Notes: generated by a model not told the origin, from the letters alone. Numbered from the stretch's first letter, positions 9,053 to 19,196 are shown. The stretch is DNA of 64,000 nt from Collimonas silvisoli (GCF_018305005.1 NZ_JAGQEG010000003.1:32475-96474), one strand, 5' to 3'. Translations and numbers: made by a program.

Positions 9053-9079
9053 ACGCCGCACTTGTGCGGTGTTTTTTTT
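9053..9079 (+). terminator. Intrinsic terminator of the efflux operon
   Basis: A hairpin with arms 9053-9060 (ACGCCGCA) and 9065-9072 (TGCGGTGT, one G-U pair), a four-base CTTG loop and a run of eight T (9072-9079). It lies 32 bases after the channel stop codon. This is a classical rho-independent terminator separating the pump operon from galE. Confidence 0.85.
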
Positions 9080-9158
9080 CACTGCAACAATTTGTGCCTA
9101 TGCCAATAATATAATGGGACGATCCCCCAATCGCCATATAAATTGAGATGAATTTCTT

Positions 9159-10181
9159 ATGAAAAAAACCATTATTTTAACCGGGGCCACCGGATATATA
9201 GGCTCTCATACCTGGTGTGCCTTGATTGCGGCCGGGTATAACGTCATCGGCCTGGATAATTTTTGCAATAGCACTATCGAAGTTGTTAACCGAGTTTCTA
9301 TAATTACCCAGAAAAAATTAAATTTTGTCGAAGGTGATGTGCGCGATGCAACTCTGCTTGAGAACCTTTTCTCACAGAATAAAATAGATGCGGTCATCCA
9401 TTTTGCTGCGTTGAAAGCCGTTGGGGAATCGGTAAAACAACCACTTACCTATTACGATACAAATCTAAATGGTCTATTGGTTTTATGCAAAGTCATGGCG
9501 CAGCACTCGGTGAAAACCCTGGTATTCAGCTCATCTGCGACGGTTTATGGCGACCCGGAAACGGTGCCGATTAAGGAAAATGCTCCTCTACGTGCAGCCA
9601 ATCCATATGGACAAACCAAGTTGATGAGTGAGCAAATTTTGCGTGATCTGGAATGTTCGGATCACGACTGGGACATAGGCTATCTGCGCTATTTCAATCC
9701 GGTTGGCGCTCATGAAAGCGGATTGATTGGCGAAAATCCCCTGGGCGTACCCAATAATTTGATGCCCTATGTGGCACAGGTCGCTGTCGGCAAACTGGAC
9801 AGATTGCGCGTATATGGCGGAGACTACCCTACGCCAGACGGCACAGGTGTGCGCGACTATATTCACGTGATGGATTTAGCGGAGGGGCACGTCTCGGCAC
9901 TGTCACATTTGCTCGGCGACGGCGCATCATTCACCGTCAATCTTGGGGCTGGACGCGGTATCAGCGTTCTGGAGGTAATCGGCAGTTATGAAAAAGCATG
10001 TGGGCATCCAATCCCCTACGAAATCGTTGCAAGACGTCCAGGCGATGTTGCAGCTTACTATGCTGATCCGTCGTTAGCGGCGCGAATCCTCGATTGGCGT
10101 GCAACTCGGGGACTCGATATCATTTGTGCCGACTCTTGGCGTTGGCAGAATATGAATCCAAACGGCTTTTCCGATACTTGA
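9159..10181 (+). CDS. galE: UDP-glucose 4-epimerase
   Basis: A 340-residue short-chain dehydrogenase/reductase, the usual GalE length, interconverting UDP-glucose and UDP-galactose in the cytosol. The NAD-binding GATGYIG is at residues 9-15, the catalytic Ser is in 'SSSATVYG' (124-126), and Tyr150/Lys154 are in 'NPYGQTK'. 'FNPVGAHESGLIGE' and 'VRDYIHVMDLAEGH' are GalE signatures. It stands alone between the efflux terminator and a convergent glycan gene. A TATAAT lies at 9110-9115 upstream, without a clear -35. Codon use is more AT-rich than in the preceding operon, as in the neighbouring LPS genes. It probably supplies UDP-galactose for LPS core or other glycans, which would fit the family 8 transferase nearby. 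Confidence 0.92.
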   Translation: MKKTIILTGATGYIGSHTWCALIAAGYNVIGLDNFCNSTIEVVNRVSIITQKKLNFVEGDVRDATLLENLFSQNKIDAVIHFAALKAVGESVKQPLTYYDTNLNGLLVLCKVMAQHSVKTLVFSSSATVYGDPETVPIKENAPLRAANPYGQTKLMSEQILRDLECSDHDWDIGYLRYFNPVGAHESGLIGENPLGVPNNLMPYVAQVAVGKLDRLRVYGGDYPTPDGTGVRDYIHVMDLAEGHVSALSHLLGDGASFTVNLGAGRGISVLEVIGSYEKACGHPIPYEIVARRPGDVAAYYADPSLAARILDWRATRGLDIICADSWRWQNMNPNGFSDT

Positions 10182-10257
10182 CGGCCGTTCGATTCAAGCA
10201 AAAATTCTGATCCCCAGCTGTAAAGCTTCTTGTCCAATGTCCAAAATTACTAAAAAT

Positions 10258-11473
10258 CTATGGGGACGGCAGCTCTTCCTGATGCAGAATTTTTTTACGC
10301 TTTATAATATATGTTAAGAAAAAAGCTATGCTTACAACGTAATACGGATAGATTTCCCACCACAAGAACACAACATCTACCAATCCAAGGATGATAAATC
10401 CGAGACACAGCGCAAGCCCCATCGCAGCTGTATATCGGATTTCCGAATCATTATCGCGCAGCTCTCGAGAAAAATAATATGCGGGAACAAAATACAACGC
10501 TAATATTGCCAATAGACCGAATAAACCAAGCCTGGACATCATAAATAATATTTCGTTGTGTGAATGCGGGAACGTGGCAGAAAGTGGCGTAATAATATTC
10601 CTTTTGGATAAATCCTCTAAAGCTTTCGGAAAATTTTCCACACCGACCCCAAAGATTGGATGCTCCTTGAACAACACCCATGATCCACGCCATAATTGAA
10701 GACGGATACCTAAAGAAGTGTCTACGTTTGCGCCTACCGAATACTGACTGATATCACTTTCGGCAACCAAGACCCGTTCCTTTACAATATTTCCAAAGTA
10801 GGATACAGCGCCCAATAGAATTACAAAGAAAGTGATAGCGGATAGCTTGTAGCTGGAGCGAATATTTTTTGCCGCCAGGCCGGCGATGACAGCAAAAACC
10901 GGTATGGTAAGCCAGACACCGCGTGATTGCGATAAATATGCCGCATACAAGCCGGCACATAGCGCCGCAATTTTGAAAAATATAACTGCTTTATTGTCAG
11001 ATTTATTCCATGCAATCGATAATGTGGAGAAAACACCTAGTAACAAAGCCATCTCACCAAAGATAATAATAGGGATGAAATCCGTTCCATAACGCGTTGC
11101 TCCGCCGTTCGTCAGCGTATATATTTTGATGGCTGACAGGAAAGCTCCTATGACCAAACCCCACTGGACAAAAAATCAAGACAAACATCGCCAATCGGAA
11201 TGGTGGATCGTACGTCCGCCCCCGAAAATGTCCGGACCCAAGCTGATTCGCAAATACGGCAATTAACGGGCTGCACATTGCCAAATGAAGCGGCCAGTAC
11301 TCTTTTATCAACTGCCAGAATGACTTGCCGTCGGATTCTCTCCGAGACACAAGGAAAATCAGACCAAGCAATAACAATAAAGCAAAAATTACTCCGGCAG
11401 CACGGTCTACAACCAATGCTAAAATATAAAATGCTACTAATAAGCCAGTAGCCAATAATTTCAAATAACGCAA
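10258..11473 (-). pseudogene. waaL: O-antigen ligase WaaL/RfaL-like membrane protein, frameshifted
   Basis: Two overlapping leftward frames together make one protein of about 404 residues. The 5' part (11473 down to about 11175) encodes the N-terminal membrane helices and ends in frame with 'FRLAMFVLIF'; the 3' part resumes 'VQWGLVIGAFLSAIKIYTLTNGG'. The junction is a run of six A on the + strand (11170-11175, six T in the coding strand), and one base fewer would join the frames cleanly. The C-terminal half has Wzy_C/WaaL features: 'GSWVLFKEHPIFGVGVENF' and the periplasmic 'HSHNEILFM' histidine motif. The probable start is TTG at 11473 with GGAG six bases upstream. The enzyme joins O antigen to lipid A-core in the inner membrane. 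Whether this is decay, phase variation or a sequencing error is open. Confidence 0.75.
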
Positions 11474-11633
11474 CTATTTCTCCGATTCGCGGATATTTAA
11501 AGTTTGAAAATTAATACATTGCCACACCCGTACTCGAAGCCGGGAAGCAGATCTGATCTTTTGATTTAAATATTATTTTCACAATCCATAAGCATGAACA
11601 ATATTATTCATATTCCAATCGAATAATTAAAAT

Positions 11634-12635
11634 TTATTTTAAGCGAATCTTCATGTTATAAATAAGTTTCACCCATAAATATTTTGTATGCCAATATACA
11701 CCCTCGGTAACTCTATGTTGCTTGACGAGAAATTTTGAAAACAATTTCAACTCTCTCGCAGTTTTAGGTCGATCCAATGGCATATCGGCCCAGGAAGACA
11801 TTGATTGATATTCAATGAATATGGCCTTCGCTTCGTGCAAACACCAGTCATGCCAAGGTTTTACCGGCCCGGTAAAATGCATAAACACAATCGGCCCCGG
11901 CATACTCAAACGCATATCACCTTTACTGAGAAAATCTACCAAATGGTAACGAAAATTCCATTTTTCTTCGATATATCTCGTACGGCCGTTTAACACAATA
12001 TTTAATGCATCCTGATCTGCAAAAACCAGTTCCTGCTTTGTAAGAATAGTTAATGCTTTATTCTGAGAGTCGTTCGCCACCCAGTTATCAACATTAATGT
12101 ACATGACACCGGCATTGAAATATTCGCTATGTGGCAAATTTAATGCAGCAATCTGTGTCTTTGCGGTGGTTTCAATCTGATCATGGACTACCGCAGCTAT
12201 ACAGTTGTCTATTTCTATAGACAACAATTCAGTAAGCCCGCCCAGACATAAGATGTCGGCATCCAGATAGAGCACTTTCCTGGTGATTCCCTGAAGTAAA
12301 TTCGGAATCAGGAGCCGGACGAATGTGCCCAGCGGATGCTGTGAAAAACAAGGAAATTGGGAAAACTCAGCCAGTACACTTGTTTGGATAATGTGAATAT
12401 TGATAGAGGTGTTATAGCTGCTTTCCAACCTCTCCAGTCGGCGCCGGCTGTCATCCGTAATGGAAAATGCAAACACATGAAAAACAAAAAACACACCAGG
12501 ATTATTTTTCAGAACGGAGGTAATAGTGACGCCCATGCCTCTGAAATAATTTGTGTCGACACCAAACGCGACATGTACGGCATCAGAGTGGGGAGCGAGA
12601 CCTGAAAGAGAATTGCGGGATGAAGTGGCACCCAA
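11634..12635 (-). CDS. Family 8 glycosyltransferase, LPS core (WaaO/WaaJ-like)
   Basis: A 333-residue retaining glycosyltransferase. 'DAVHVAFGVDTNYFRGMGVTITSVLKNN' (residues 18-45) is the typical GT8 N-terminus. The metal/sugar-nucleotide DxD is Asp125-Ala-Asp127 in 'VLYLDADILCLGG', and 'FMHFTGPVKPWH' near the C-terminus is the GT8 histidine motif. Homologues add glucose or galactose to the LPS outer core from UDP-sugars. The only plausible start is TTG at 12635, preceded by AAGGA at good spacing. It lies in a leftward LPS group with waaA upstream and waaL downstream and close to galE, consistent with a UDP-galactose donor, though the donor is inferred. The gene is AT-rich compared with waaA. 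Confidence 0.85.
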   Translation of the reverse strand: MGATSSRNSLSGLAPHSDAVHVAFGVDTNYFRGMGVTITSVLKNNPGVFFVFHVFAFSITDDSRRRLERLESSYNTSINIHIIQTSVLAEFSQFPCFSQHPLGTFVRLLIPNLLQGITRKVLYLDADILCLGGLTELLSIEIDNCIAAVVHDQIETTAKTQIAALNLPHSEYFNAGVMYINVDNWVANDSQNKALTILTKQELVFADQDALNIVLNGRTRYIEEKWNFRYHLVDFLSKGDMRLSMPGPIVFMHFTGPVKPWHDWCLHEAKAIFIEYQSMSSWADMPLDRPKTARELKLFSKFLVKQHRVTEGVYWHTKYLWVKLIYNMKIRLK

Positions 12636-12877
12636 TTGTTGTCCTTGCTAAACGATGTTGTATAGATCCTCAAAGCTCAAGGATAAATTTCCAAGCGAGA
12701 ATATTTAACAAAAATACACCCTCAAAATCAACTGCATTGCACTTTTAAAGTAGCGAAGGATAACAAATTTGAGTTCTGCATGTCGTTAAAACGTATGCTC
12801 ATACTGAGTCTTTCAGCTACCGGTTAATTGAGCTGCGCTGACTTAGTTCTTTCGGGCAACTTTGCGTCAGTTTGCTG

Positions 12878-13666
12878 TCAGGCAGTTCCCATGTGTCGCG
12901 AATACCCGTGTCGCATGCGATACCACAACACTCCCAACCACTCATGCAAAGCATATTCGCTACGGCGCAAGCCCTCTCCCGACGGCAAGAAACTTAATAA
13001 GGTAAGCCGGTCCCGGCTAAAAAACATGGTCGGCGCAATCACTACATCCAACCCGGTCTGCGCAAACATCATCTGCGCTCGCGGCATATGCAGAGCATCA
13101 GTCACCAATATGATTTTTTTCACCCCCGCTTGGGCCAGAATCCCGACCGAGAATTCTGCATTCTGCTCGGTATCGTCGGATGCCTCTTCCAGCCATTTTG
13201 CCGGCGTCGCAAAATCGTCGCGCAAGCTGTTTGCCATCAGTGTGGCCTCGGATATTTTCGAACCCTCAGGCATGCCGCCGGATACCAATATCGGCAGCCC
13301 GGTCTGGCGCTGTATCTTGGCGCCGTAGCGCAAACGCGCCAGAGTCCAATAGTTTGGGGTGTCGCCGTCGTTATATTCAGGCGCATTTTCCAGCCTGCCT
13401 CCGCCCAATATGACAATCGCCTGTGCGCCGTCGGCAGCAGCGGCCGCCAACGGCGGCGCACGTTGCTCCAGCGGCGTCACCAGCAACAACGCGCCGGCCT
13501 TGCTGCTTAGCACCGCCAGCAACAACAATGACGCGAGACTGACGACCATGCCGACACGCGGATAGGCACGCCGCAGCAGCATGCCGGCGATGCACGACAA
13601 GATCAGATTGGTTGGCAGGAGCAATAGCGCGCTCACCACTTTGGTGATGATAAAAGTTGCATGCAT
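12878..13666 (-). CDS. YdcF/ElyC-like DUF218 membrane protein
   Basis: A 262-residue protein with two N-terminal membrane helices (about residues 5-30 and 38-58) and then a DUF218 domain beginning 'AQAIVILGGGR' (about residue 82). It continues with 'LPILVSGGMPEGSKISEA' and 'VKKIILVTDALHMPRAQMMF'. Family members such as ElyC and SanA affect envelope integrity and peptidoglycan or lipid-carrier metabolism, but no reaction is established. It starts 12 bases after the waaA stop and so is probably co-transcribed with kdoO-waaA. The 242 bases between it and the family 8 transferase hold nothing recognisable. Confidence 0.82.
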   Translation of the reverse strand: MHATFIITKVVSALLLLPTNLILSCIAGMLLRRAYPRVGMVVSLASLLLLAVLSSKAGALLLVTPLEQRAPPLAAAAADGAQAIVILGGGRLENAPEYNDGDTPNYWTLARLRYGAKIQRQTGLPILVSGGMPEGSKISEATLMANSLRDDFATPAKWLEEASDDTEQNAEFSVGILAQAGVKKIILVTDALHMPRAQMMFAQTGLDVVIAPTMFFSRDRLTLLSFLPSGEGLRRSEYALHEWLGVLWYRMRHGYSRHMGTA

Positions 13667-13678
13667 GGTTGAACGGAA

Positions 13679-15001
13679 TTAGATAAACGGCGCCAGCAAG
13701 GCCATGGTGCGCGCGGTGGCGCCGCGATGCTGTTGCGCGAAATGGCTGGCTTGCTCACCCATCGCCTGGCGTTGTCGATCGGCCTGCAACAATTGCAGGG
13801 CTGTATCCAGCATATTGTCGACATCGCTCACCCGTTGCGCCGCACCGGCAGCAATCGCCTGCTCAGTGATGTCTGAAAAATTGAAAGTATGAGGACCGAT
13901 CAATACCGGCTTGCCGACCGCAAACGCCTCGATCAGGTTTTGCCCGCCCATCGGTAGCAGGCTGCCGCCGATAAACGCCACATCGCAAGCGGCGTAATAG
14001 GCGAACATTTCCCCCATCGAATCGCCGACCAGTATCTTCACTTGAGGCTGCACTGGCTCGCCACCCAGCCGAGTACGGCGCGACGATGGCAATCCCTTTG
14101 CTGCCGCTATCTCAACCACCTCATCGAAACGTTGTGGATGGCGCGGCACGATAATGACCAACAGATTGGCATATGCCGGATCCCGGCCGCGTTTCGCCAA
14201 GGCCTCAAGAATCAGTTCTTCTTCGCCGTCACGAGTGCTGGCGCACAACAGCACCGGACGCTTGCCGATCAGCTCTCGCATCGCAGCGCCGATAGCCAAT
14301 AGGGATGGAGCAGGCGTGACATCGAATTTAACGCTGCCGGTCACCTGTACGTTGCTACCGCCGAGTTGCCGCAAACGGCCGGCGTCTGCTTCAGTCTGTG
14401 CGCCGACACAGGACATGCCGCTGGCAGCTTCGGTCATCAGGGTAGAGAAACGCTTGCCGCGACGCAGGGAACGCTCCGACAGACGCGCATTGACCAGCGC
14501 CACCGGCACGTTGTGGCGTCCGCACTGGACGATCAGGTTTGGCCACACTTCGGTTTCCATCAGGACGCACAGGCGAGGCGAGAAATGCCGCAGGAAGCGG
14601 CCGGCCATCCAGCCGGTATCGTAGGGAAGAAAACACTGCAGCACCCGCGGCGACTTGCCAAACAAGGCTAGGCCGGTGGCGCGTCCGGTGGCAGTCATAT
14701 GCGTCAACAGGATGGCGTGTTCCGGATAGGCGTCGAGCATGGCCGCGATCAAGGGCTCGGCAGCACGCGTCTCGCCGACCGAGACCGCATGCACCCACAG
14801 GAATTTCCCCGCTGCCAGCGGCGGTGCTATGGGCGGATAAAAACCAATCCGTTCCAGCACATGCTGCCGGTAACCCGGTTCTTTACTCCCACGGCGCCAC
14901 AAGCGCAGCAAGACCAAGGGCATCGCCAGCCACCATACTGCGGAATACAACAGACGGATACGCCAGGCCCGCCCTGCATCAAAACCCGATGCAGCCTTCA
15001 T
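13679..15001 (-). CDS. waaA: 3-deoxy-D-manno-octulosonic acid (Kdo) transferase
   Basis: A 440-residue GT30 enzyme that transfers Kdo from CMP-Kdo to lipid IVA at the cytosolic face of the inner membrane. It has an N-terminal membrane anchor (residues 13-35, 'IRLLYSAVWWLAMPLVLLRL') and then the GT30 domain, with 'LWVHAVSVGETRAAEPLI' holding the catalytic glutamate. The C-terminal GT-B half has 'GGSLLPMGGQNLIEAFAVGKPVLIGPHTFNF', diagnostic for WaaA. Its ATG overlaps the kdoO stop codon (ATGA at 14998-15001), so the two are translationally coupled. It is an essential LPS inner-core gene. Confidence 0.95.
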   Translation of the reverse strand: MKAASGFDAGRAWRIRLLYSAVWWLAMPLVLLRLWRRGSKEPGYRQHVLERIGFYPPIAPPLAAGKFLWVHAVSVGETRAAEPLIAAMLDAYPEHAILLTHMTATGRATGLALFGKSPRVLQCFLPYDTGWMAGRFLRHFSPRLCVLMETEVWPNLIVQCGRHNVPVALVNARLSERSLRRGKRFSTLMTEAASGMSCVGAQTEADAGRLRQLGGSNVQVTGSVKFDVTPAPSLLAIGAAMRELIGKRPVLLCASTRDGEEELILEALAKRGRDPAYANLLVIIVPRHPQRFDEVVEIAAAKGLPSSRRTRLGGEPVQPQVKILVGDSMGEMFAYYAACDVAFIGGSLLPMGGQNLIEAFAVGKPVLIGPHTFNFSDITEQAIAAGAAQRVSDVDNMLDTALQLLQADRQRQAMGEQASHFAQQHRGATARTMALLAPFI

Positions 15002-15879
15002 TCGGTCAGCGCACGGCCAGTCAGGCGACGCAAGATTGCCAGCGGACTGGCGCCGGGATCGTATTGCTTGGCGGCCGGCAGGTGCAAGGTTTGCTCCATC
15101 ATGTACTGGCCCGACATCACCGCGTGCGGCGTCTGATCAGAAAAGCATACCCATACCGATCCTGCTGCAAATGGCTGCGTCACTTGCGGACCATCTTTCT
15201 GATAGGCCAGATCAGACTTCATGGCGTCATGCAATTGCAGCATCAGATGATCGTATTCGCTGCGTAAGGACTTGGTGACATGCAAGGCGTTCAAGGCCTG
15301 AGCCTGCCAGCGCGAATACGCTTTTACTCTAGGCAAGAAGCGTTGCGCCACATCTTCGAACGGTTCACCGACACGCCATACGCGCGGCACGCCATCCGGA
15401 TTGACGTTGGCAAATACGCGCAAGATGCGTTCGCCGTAATTAGGCCGCGAAGGAAACGCATCGACGTGCATGCGGCGATCATCGGCGCGCCAGGATTGGG
15501 CGCGGGTTTCCACTTGCATCGGCCGATAGCTGGTCGGCGCCATGCGCAATTCGCTGCGCGTATCGGCATAAGCAGGCAGCAAGGAATAGATCAGTTGTTG
15601 CGCTTGCTTTCGAAAGCGCCCGATCATGTTTGCCAAAGCAGCCAGATCTGCCGCATCGCCTAGCGCGCCTTTCAATCTGCCATTAGCGTCCAGGCTGATA
15701 TTGCGGCTCTTTGGATCGCGAATTGCCGGCGTCAGGAAGCGCTTTTCATCGGCGCTGAAGATAAAGCTGAGATGTGGGAAATACAGGACTTTTCCGGCTT
15801 CAAGCGCAGAAATCCACGCCGAATTCGGTGTGCCGATCTGCCAGTCGGCAATGTCAATTTCGAGAATTTGTTGTTCCAT
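14998..15879 (-). CDS. kdoO: Kdo 3-hydroxylase, Fe(II)/2-oxoglutarate dioxygenase
   Basis: A 293-residue protein from the ATG at 15879 ('MEQQILEIDIADWQIG'); the frame stays open to a TTG at 15960, but the longer N-terminus has no family character. The family includes KdoO of Burkholderia and Yersinia, which hydroxylates Kdo to Ko in the LPS inner core. The iron triad is visible as His138-x-Asp140 ('MHVDAFPSRP') and His252 ('TPHAVMSGQ'). 'LRVFANVNPDGVPRVWRVGEPFE' is characteristic of the family. The 4-base overlap with waaA places the hydroxylase directly with the transferase that installs its substrate. Catalysis is inferred from family knowledge. A divergent promoter for formate dehydrogenase must lie in the 240 bases upstream. 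Confidence 0.87.
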   Translation of the reverse strand: MEQQILEIDIADWQIGTPNSAWISALEAGKVLYFPHLSFIFSADEKRFLTPAIRDPKSRNISLDANGRLKGALGDAADLAALANMIGRFRKQAQQLIYSLLPAYADTRSELRMAPTSYRPMQVETRAQSWRADDRRMHVDAFPSRPNYGERILRVFANVNPDGVPRVWRVGEPFEDVAQRFLPRVKAYSRWQAQALNALHVTKSLRSEYDHLMLQLHDAMKSDLAYQKDGPQVTQPFAAGSVWVCFSDQTPHAVMSGQYMMEQTLHLPAAKQYDPGASPLAILRRLTGRALTE

Positions 15880-16038
15880 GGCCGTATTATGCCGTGTTGC
15901 AATGACGGCGTGAACCACAGCATCAATCGGTTTGAATTCAGCCTGAATTATAGTTGCCAATCAATTAATTCAAGAAACGCCCTGCCGGCACGGATTCAGA
16001 GAGCTCTGATGGCAACCGGGCCGCAACATTTCCCTCTG

Positions 16039-16065
16039 TTGGCAGACAATAATCCATCCTATAAT
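16039..16065 (+). promoter_or_regulatory. Candidate sigma70 promoter of the formate dehydrogenase-sel operon
   Basis: TTGGCA at 16039-16044 and an exact TATAAT at 16060-16065 are separated by 15 bases, about 55 bases before the fdnG start. The spacer is short, so the -35 may be another hexamer or activator-dependent. No obvious FNR box (TTGAT-N4-ATCAA) was seen near it. Confidence 0.4.
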
Positions 16066-16119
16066 AAATTGGCATGTACCGACGCGATTTGGCATTAATG
16101 CACAAAGAGAGGTCTACCC

Positions 16120-19100
16120 ATGGTTCACATGTCAAGACGCCAGTTCCTTAAAACGACTGGCGCTACCCTGGCAGGTTCGAGCCTGGCGCTGATGGGATTT
16201 TCGCCGGCGCCGGCGTTGGCGGAAGTGCGCAGCTATAAACTGGCGCGCACTACTGAAACCCGCAACACCTGCCCCTACTGCTCGGTCAGCTGCGGCGTCC
16301 TGATGTACAGCCTCGGCGATGGCGCAAAAAACGCCAAGGCCAGCATCATTCACATCGAGGGCGATCCGGACCATCCGGTCAATCGCGGCACGCTTTGCCC
16401 TAAGGGCGCGGCGCTGCTGGATTTCATTCACAGCCCCAGCCGTCTTCAGTTCCCCGAATACCGGGCGCCCGGCTCCAAGGAATGGAAACGCATGTCGTGG
16501 GAGGATGCGCTAAACCGTATTGCGACCCTGATGAAACAGGACCGGGACGCCAATTTTGTCGAACAGACGACAGCGGGCCTGACCGTCAACCGCTGGCTGA
16601 CGACGGGCATGCTGGCAGCATCGGCCAGCAGCAATGAAGTGGGCTACCTGACCCACAAAACCATGCGCAGCCTCGGGCTGCTGGCGTTCGACAATCAGGC
16701 GCGTGTCTGACACGGCCCGACGGTGGCAGGTCTTGCCCCGACGTTTGGCCGTGGAGCGATGACGAACCATTGGGTCGACATCAAGAACGCGGACGTGATA
16801 CTGATCATGGGCGGCAACGCAGCCGAGGCTCACCCCTGCGGTTTCAAATGGGTGACGGAAGCCAAGGCACATAACAAGGCAAAGCTGATCGTTGTCGATC
16901 CGCGCTTTACGCGCTCGGCCTCGGTCGCGGATTTCTACGCGCCGATCCGTACCGGCACCGATATCATTTTCCTCGGCGGGGTAATCCGTTACCTGCTGGA
17001 AAAGGATCAGATCCAGCATGAATATGTCAAGAACTACACCGACTTCACCTTCATCGTGCGCGAGGATTTCACCTTCGACGAGGGGATTTTCTCTGGCTAC
17101 AACGCGGAAAAGCGCAACTACAGCAAGAGCACCTGGGATTACGAACTGGGCGACGACGGTTTCGTAAAGACCGATCCAACCCTGGCCCACCCGCGTTGCG
17201 TCTTCAACCTGATGAAAACGCACTACGAGCGCTATACGCCGGAAATGGTGGAGAGCGTATGCGGTACGCCCAAGGAAAAATTCCTGAAAGTGTGCGAGAT
17301 GCTGGCGTCCACCGCATCGCCGACGCGCGCCGGCACCATCCTGTACGCACTCGGCTGGACCCAGCATTCGATCGGCTCGCAAATCATCCGCACCGGCGCC
17401 ATGGTGCAACTGCTGCTCGGCAATATCGGTGTCGCCGGCGGCGGCATGAATGCGCTGCGCGGCCACTCGAACATCCAGGGCTTGACCGACCTGGGGTTAA
17501 TGACCAATTTGCTGCCGGGCTACATGACACTACCCTCGGAATCCGAACAGGATTACGGCAAATACATTGCCGCGCGCGCCAGCAAGCCGTTGCGCCCGAA
17601 CCAGATGAGTTACTGGCAGAATTACGGCAATTTCCATGTCAGCCTGATGAAGGCCTGGTGGGGCGACGCCGCCAAGGCAGAGAACAACTGGGGCTACGAT
17701 TACCTGCCCAAGCTGGACAAGCCGTATGACATGCTGCAGGTGTTCGAGCTGATGAACCAGGGCAAGATCAACGGTTACATCGCGCAAGGCTTCAACCCGC
17801 TGGCAGCGGCGCCGGACAAACGAAAGATCGGCGCCAGCCTGGCCAAGCTGAAGTTCCTCGTCATCATGGATCCGTTGGCCACCGAGACCTCTGAGTTCTG
17901 GCAGAACCATGGGGAATTCAACAACGTCGATCCAAGCAAAATACAGACCGAGGTGTTCCGCCTGCCGACCACCTGTTTTGCCGAGGAAGACGGTTCGCTG
18001 GTCAACTCCGGCCGCTGGCTGCAATGGCACTGGAAAGGCGCACCGCCTCCAGGCGAGGCGCGCAGCGATCTGGAAATCATGTCGGAACTGTTCCTGAAGA
18101 TTCGCAAGATGTACATCAAGGACGGCGGCAAATATCCCGATCCGATCGTCAACCTGGCCTGGCCTTACGCCAATCCGGAAAGCCCCACCGCAGACGAGCT
18201 GGCCAAGGAATACAACGGCCGCGCGCTAAGCGACCTGGCCGATCCCAAAGACGCCAGCAAGATCGTACGCAAGAAAAACGAGCAAGTGGCCGGCTTTGCC
18301 GAGTTGCGCGACGACGGCAGCACCGCTTGCGGCTGCTGGATTTTCGCCGGCTGCTGGACCGAAGCCGGCAACCAGATGGCGCGCCGCGACAACTCGGATC
18401 CGACCGGCATCGGCCAGACCCTGAACTGGTCATGGGCATGGCCAGCCAACCGCCGCATCCTGTATAACCGCGCATCGTGCGACCTTAACGGCAAACCGTT
18501 CGATGCAAAACGCAAGGTGATCGGCTGGAACGGCCAGAAATGGAGCGGCGTCGATGTTCCAGACTTCAAGGTGGACGAAGCACCGGCGGGCGGCATGGGG
18601 CCGTTCATCATGAACCCGGAAGGCGTGGCGCGTTTCTTTGCCCGCGCCGGCATGGCCGAAGGGCCGTTCCCGGTGCATTACGAACCGTTCGAAACGCCGC
18701 TCGGCTACAACCCGCTGTTTCCAAAAAATCCGGCGGCAACCAGCAATCCGGGCGCCCGCGTGTTTCCTTACGACCGCGCCATGTTCGGCAAGGCCGACGC
18801 CTTCCCGCATGTCGGCACCTCTTATCGGCTCACCGAACATTTCCATTACTGGACCAAGCATGCGCGTCTGAACGCGATTCTCCAGCCTGAACAGTTTGTC
18901 GAAATCGGCGAGGATCTGGCGAAGGAAATCGGCGTGGTCGCCGGCGAGCGTGTCCGGGTCAGCTCCAAGCGCGGTTATATCGTCGCCGTCGCTGTGGTCA
19001 CCAAGCGCCTCAAGAAAATGATGATTGAGGGCAAACCTGTGCACCACGTCGGCATCCCGATCCACTGGGGTTTCAAAGGTCTGGCGAAACCGGGCTACCT

Positions 19101-19188
19101 GACCAATACGCTGACGCCTGGCGTGGGGGACGGCAATTCGCAAACACCGGAATTCAAATCGTTCCTGGTCAAGGTCGAGAAAGCATAG
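16120..19188 (+). CDS. fdnG: Formate dehydrogenase-N alpha subunit, selenoprotein (UGA = Sec197)
   Basis: The gene runs through an in-frame TGA at 16708-16710, read as selenocysteine, and gives 1022 residues, the normal length. It is a periplasmic molybdopterin enzyme oxidising formate to CO2. The Tat signal '[11 protein letters not shown]' has Arg6-Arg7. The 4Fe-4S cluster is bound by Cys51, Cys54, Cys58 and Cys93. Sec197 sits in '[27 protein letters not shown]', the canonical active-site context with the following His. The C-terminal molydopterin-dinucleotide-binding domain includes '[17 protein letters not shown]'. AGAGG precedes the ATG by 7 bases. It heads a tightly packed operon with fdnH, fdnI, fdhE, selA and selB, so the cluster carries the machinery needed to translate its own first gene. 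Confidence 0.96.
16708..16750 (+). promoter_or_regulatory. SECIS element directing selenocysteine insertion
   Basis: Immediately after the UGA the RNA folds as in E. coli fdhF/fdnG. CGG (16721-16723) pairs with CCG (16738-16740), U17 (16724, counted from the U of UGA) is bulged, and GGCA (16725-16728) pairs with TGCC (16734-16737). The apical loop is GGTCT (16729-16733). The bulged U17 and loop GGUCU are the known contacts of the SelB winged-helix domain. The element overlaps coding sequence. Confidence 0.92.
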
Positions 19189-19196
19189 GAGCAGCC

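Noticed and set aside
9110..9115. Promoter for galE based on TATAAT
   Set aside because: No acceptable -35 at 16-18 bases; mentioned only with the gene.
16708..16710. In-frame TGA in fdnG suggesting a pseudogene or two genes
   Set aside because: The UGA sits at the known selenocysteine position, a canonical SECIS follows, and selA, selB and tRNA-Sec are encoded in the same block.
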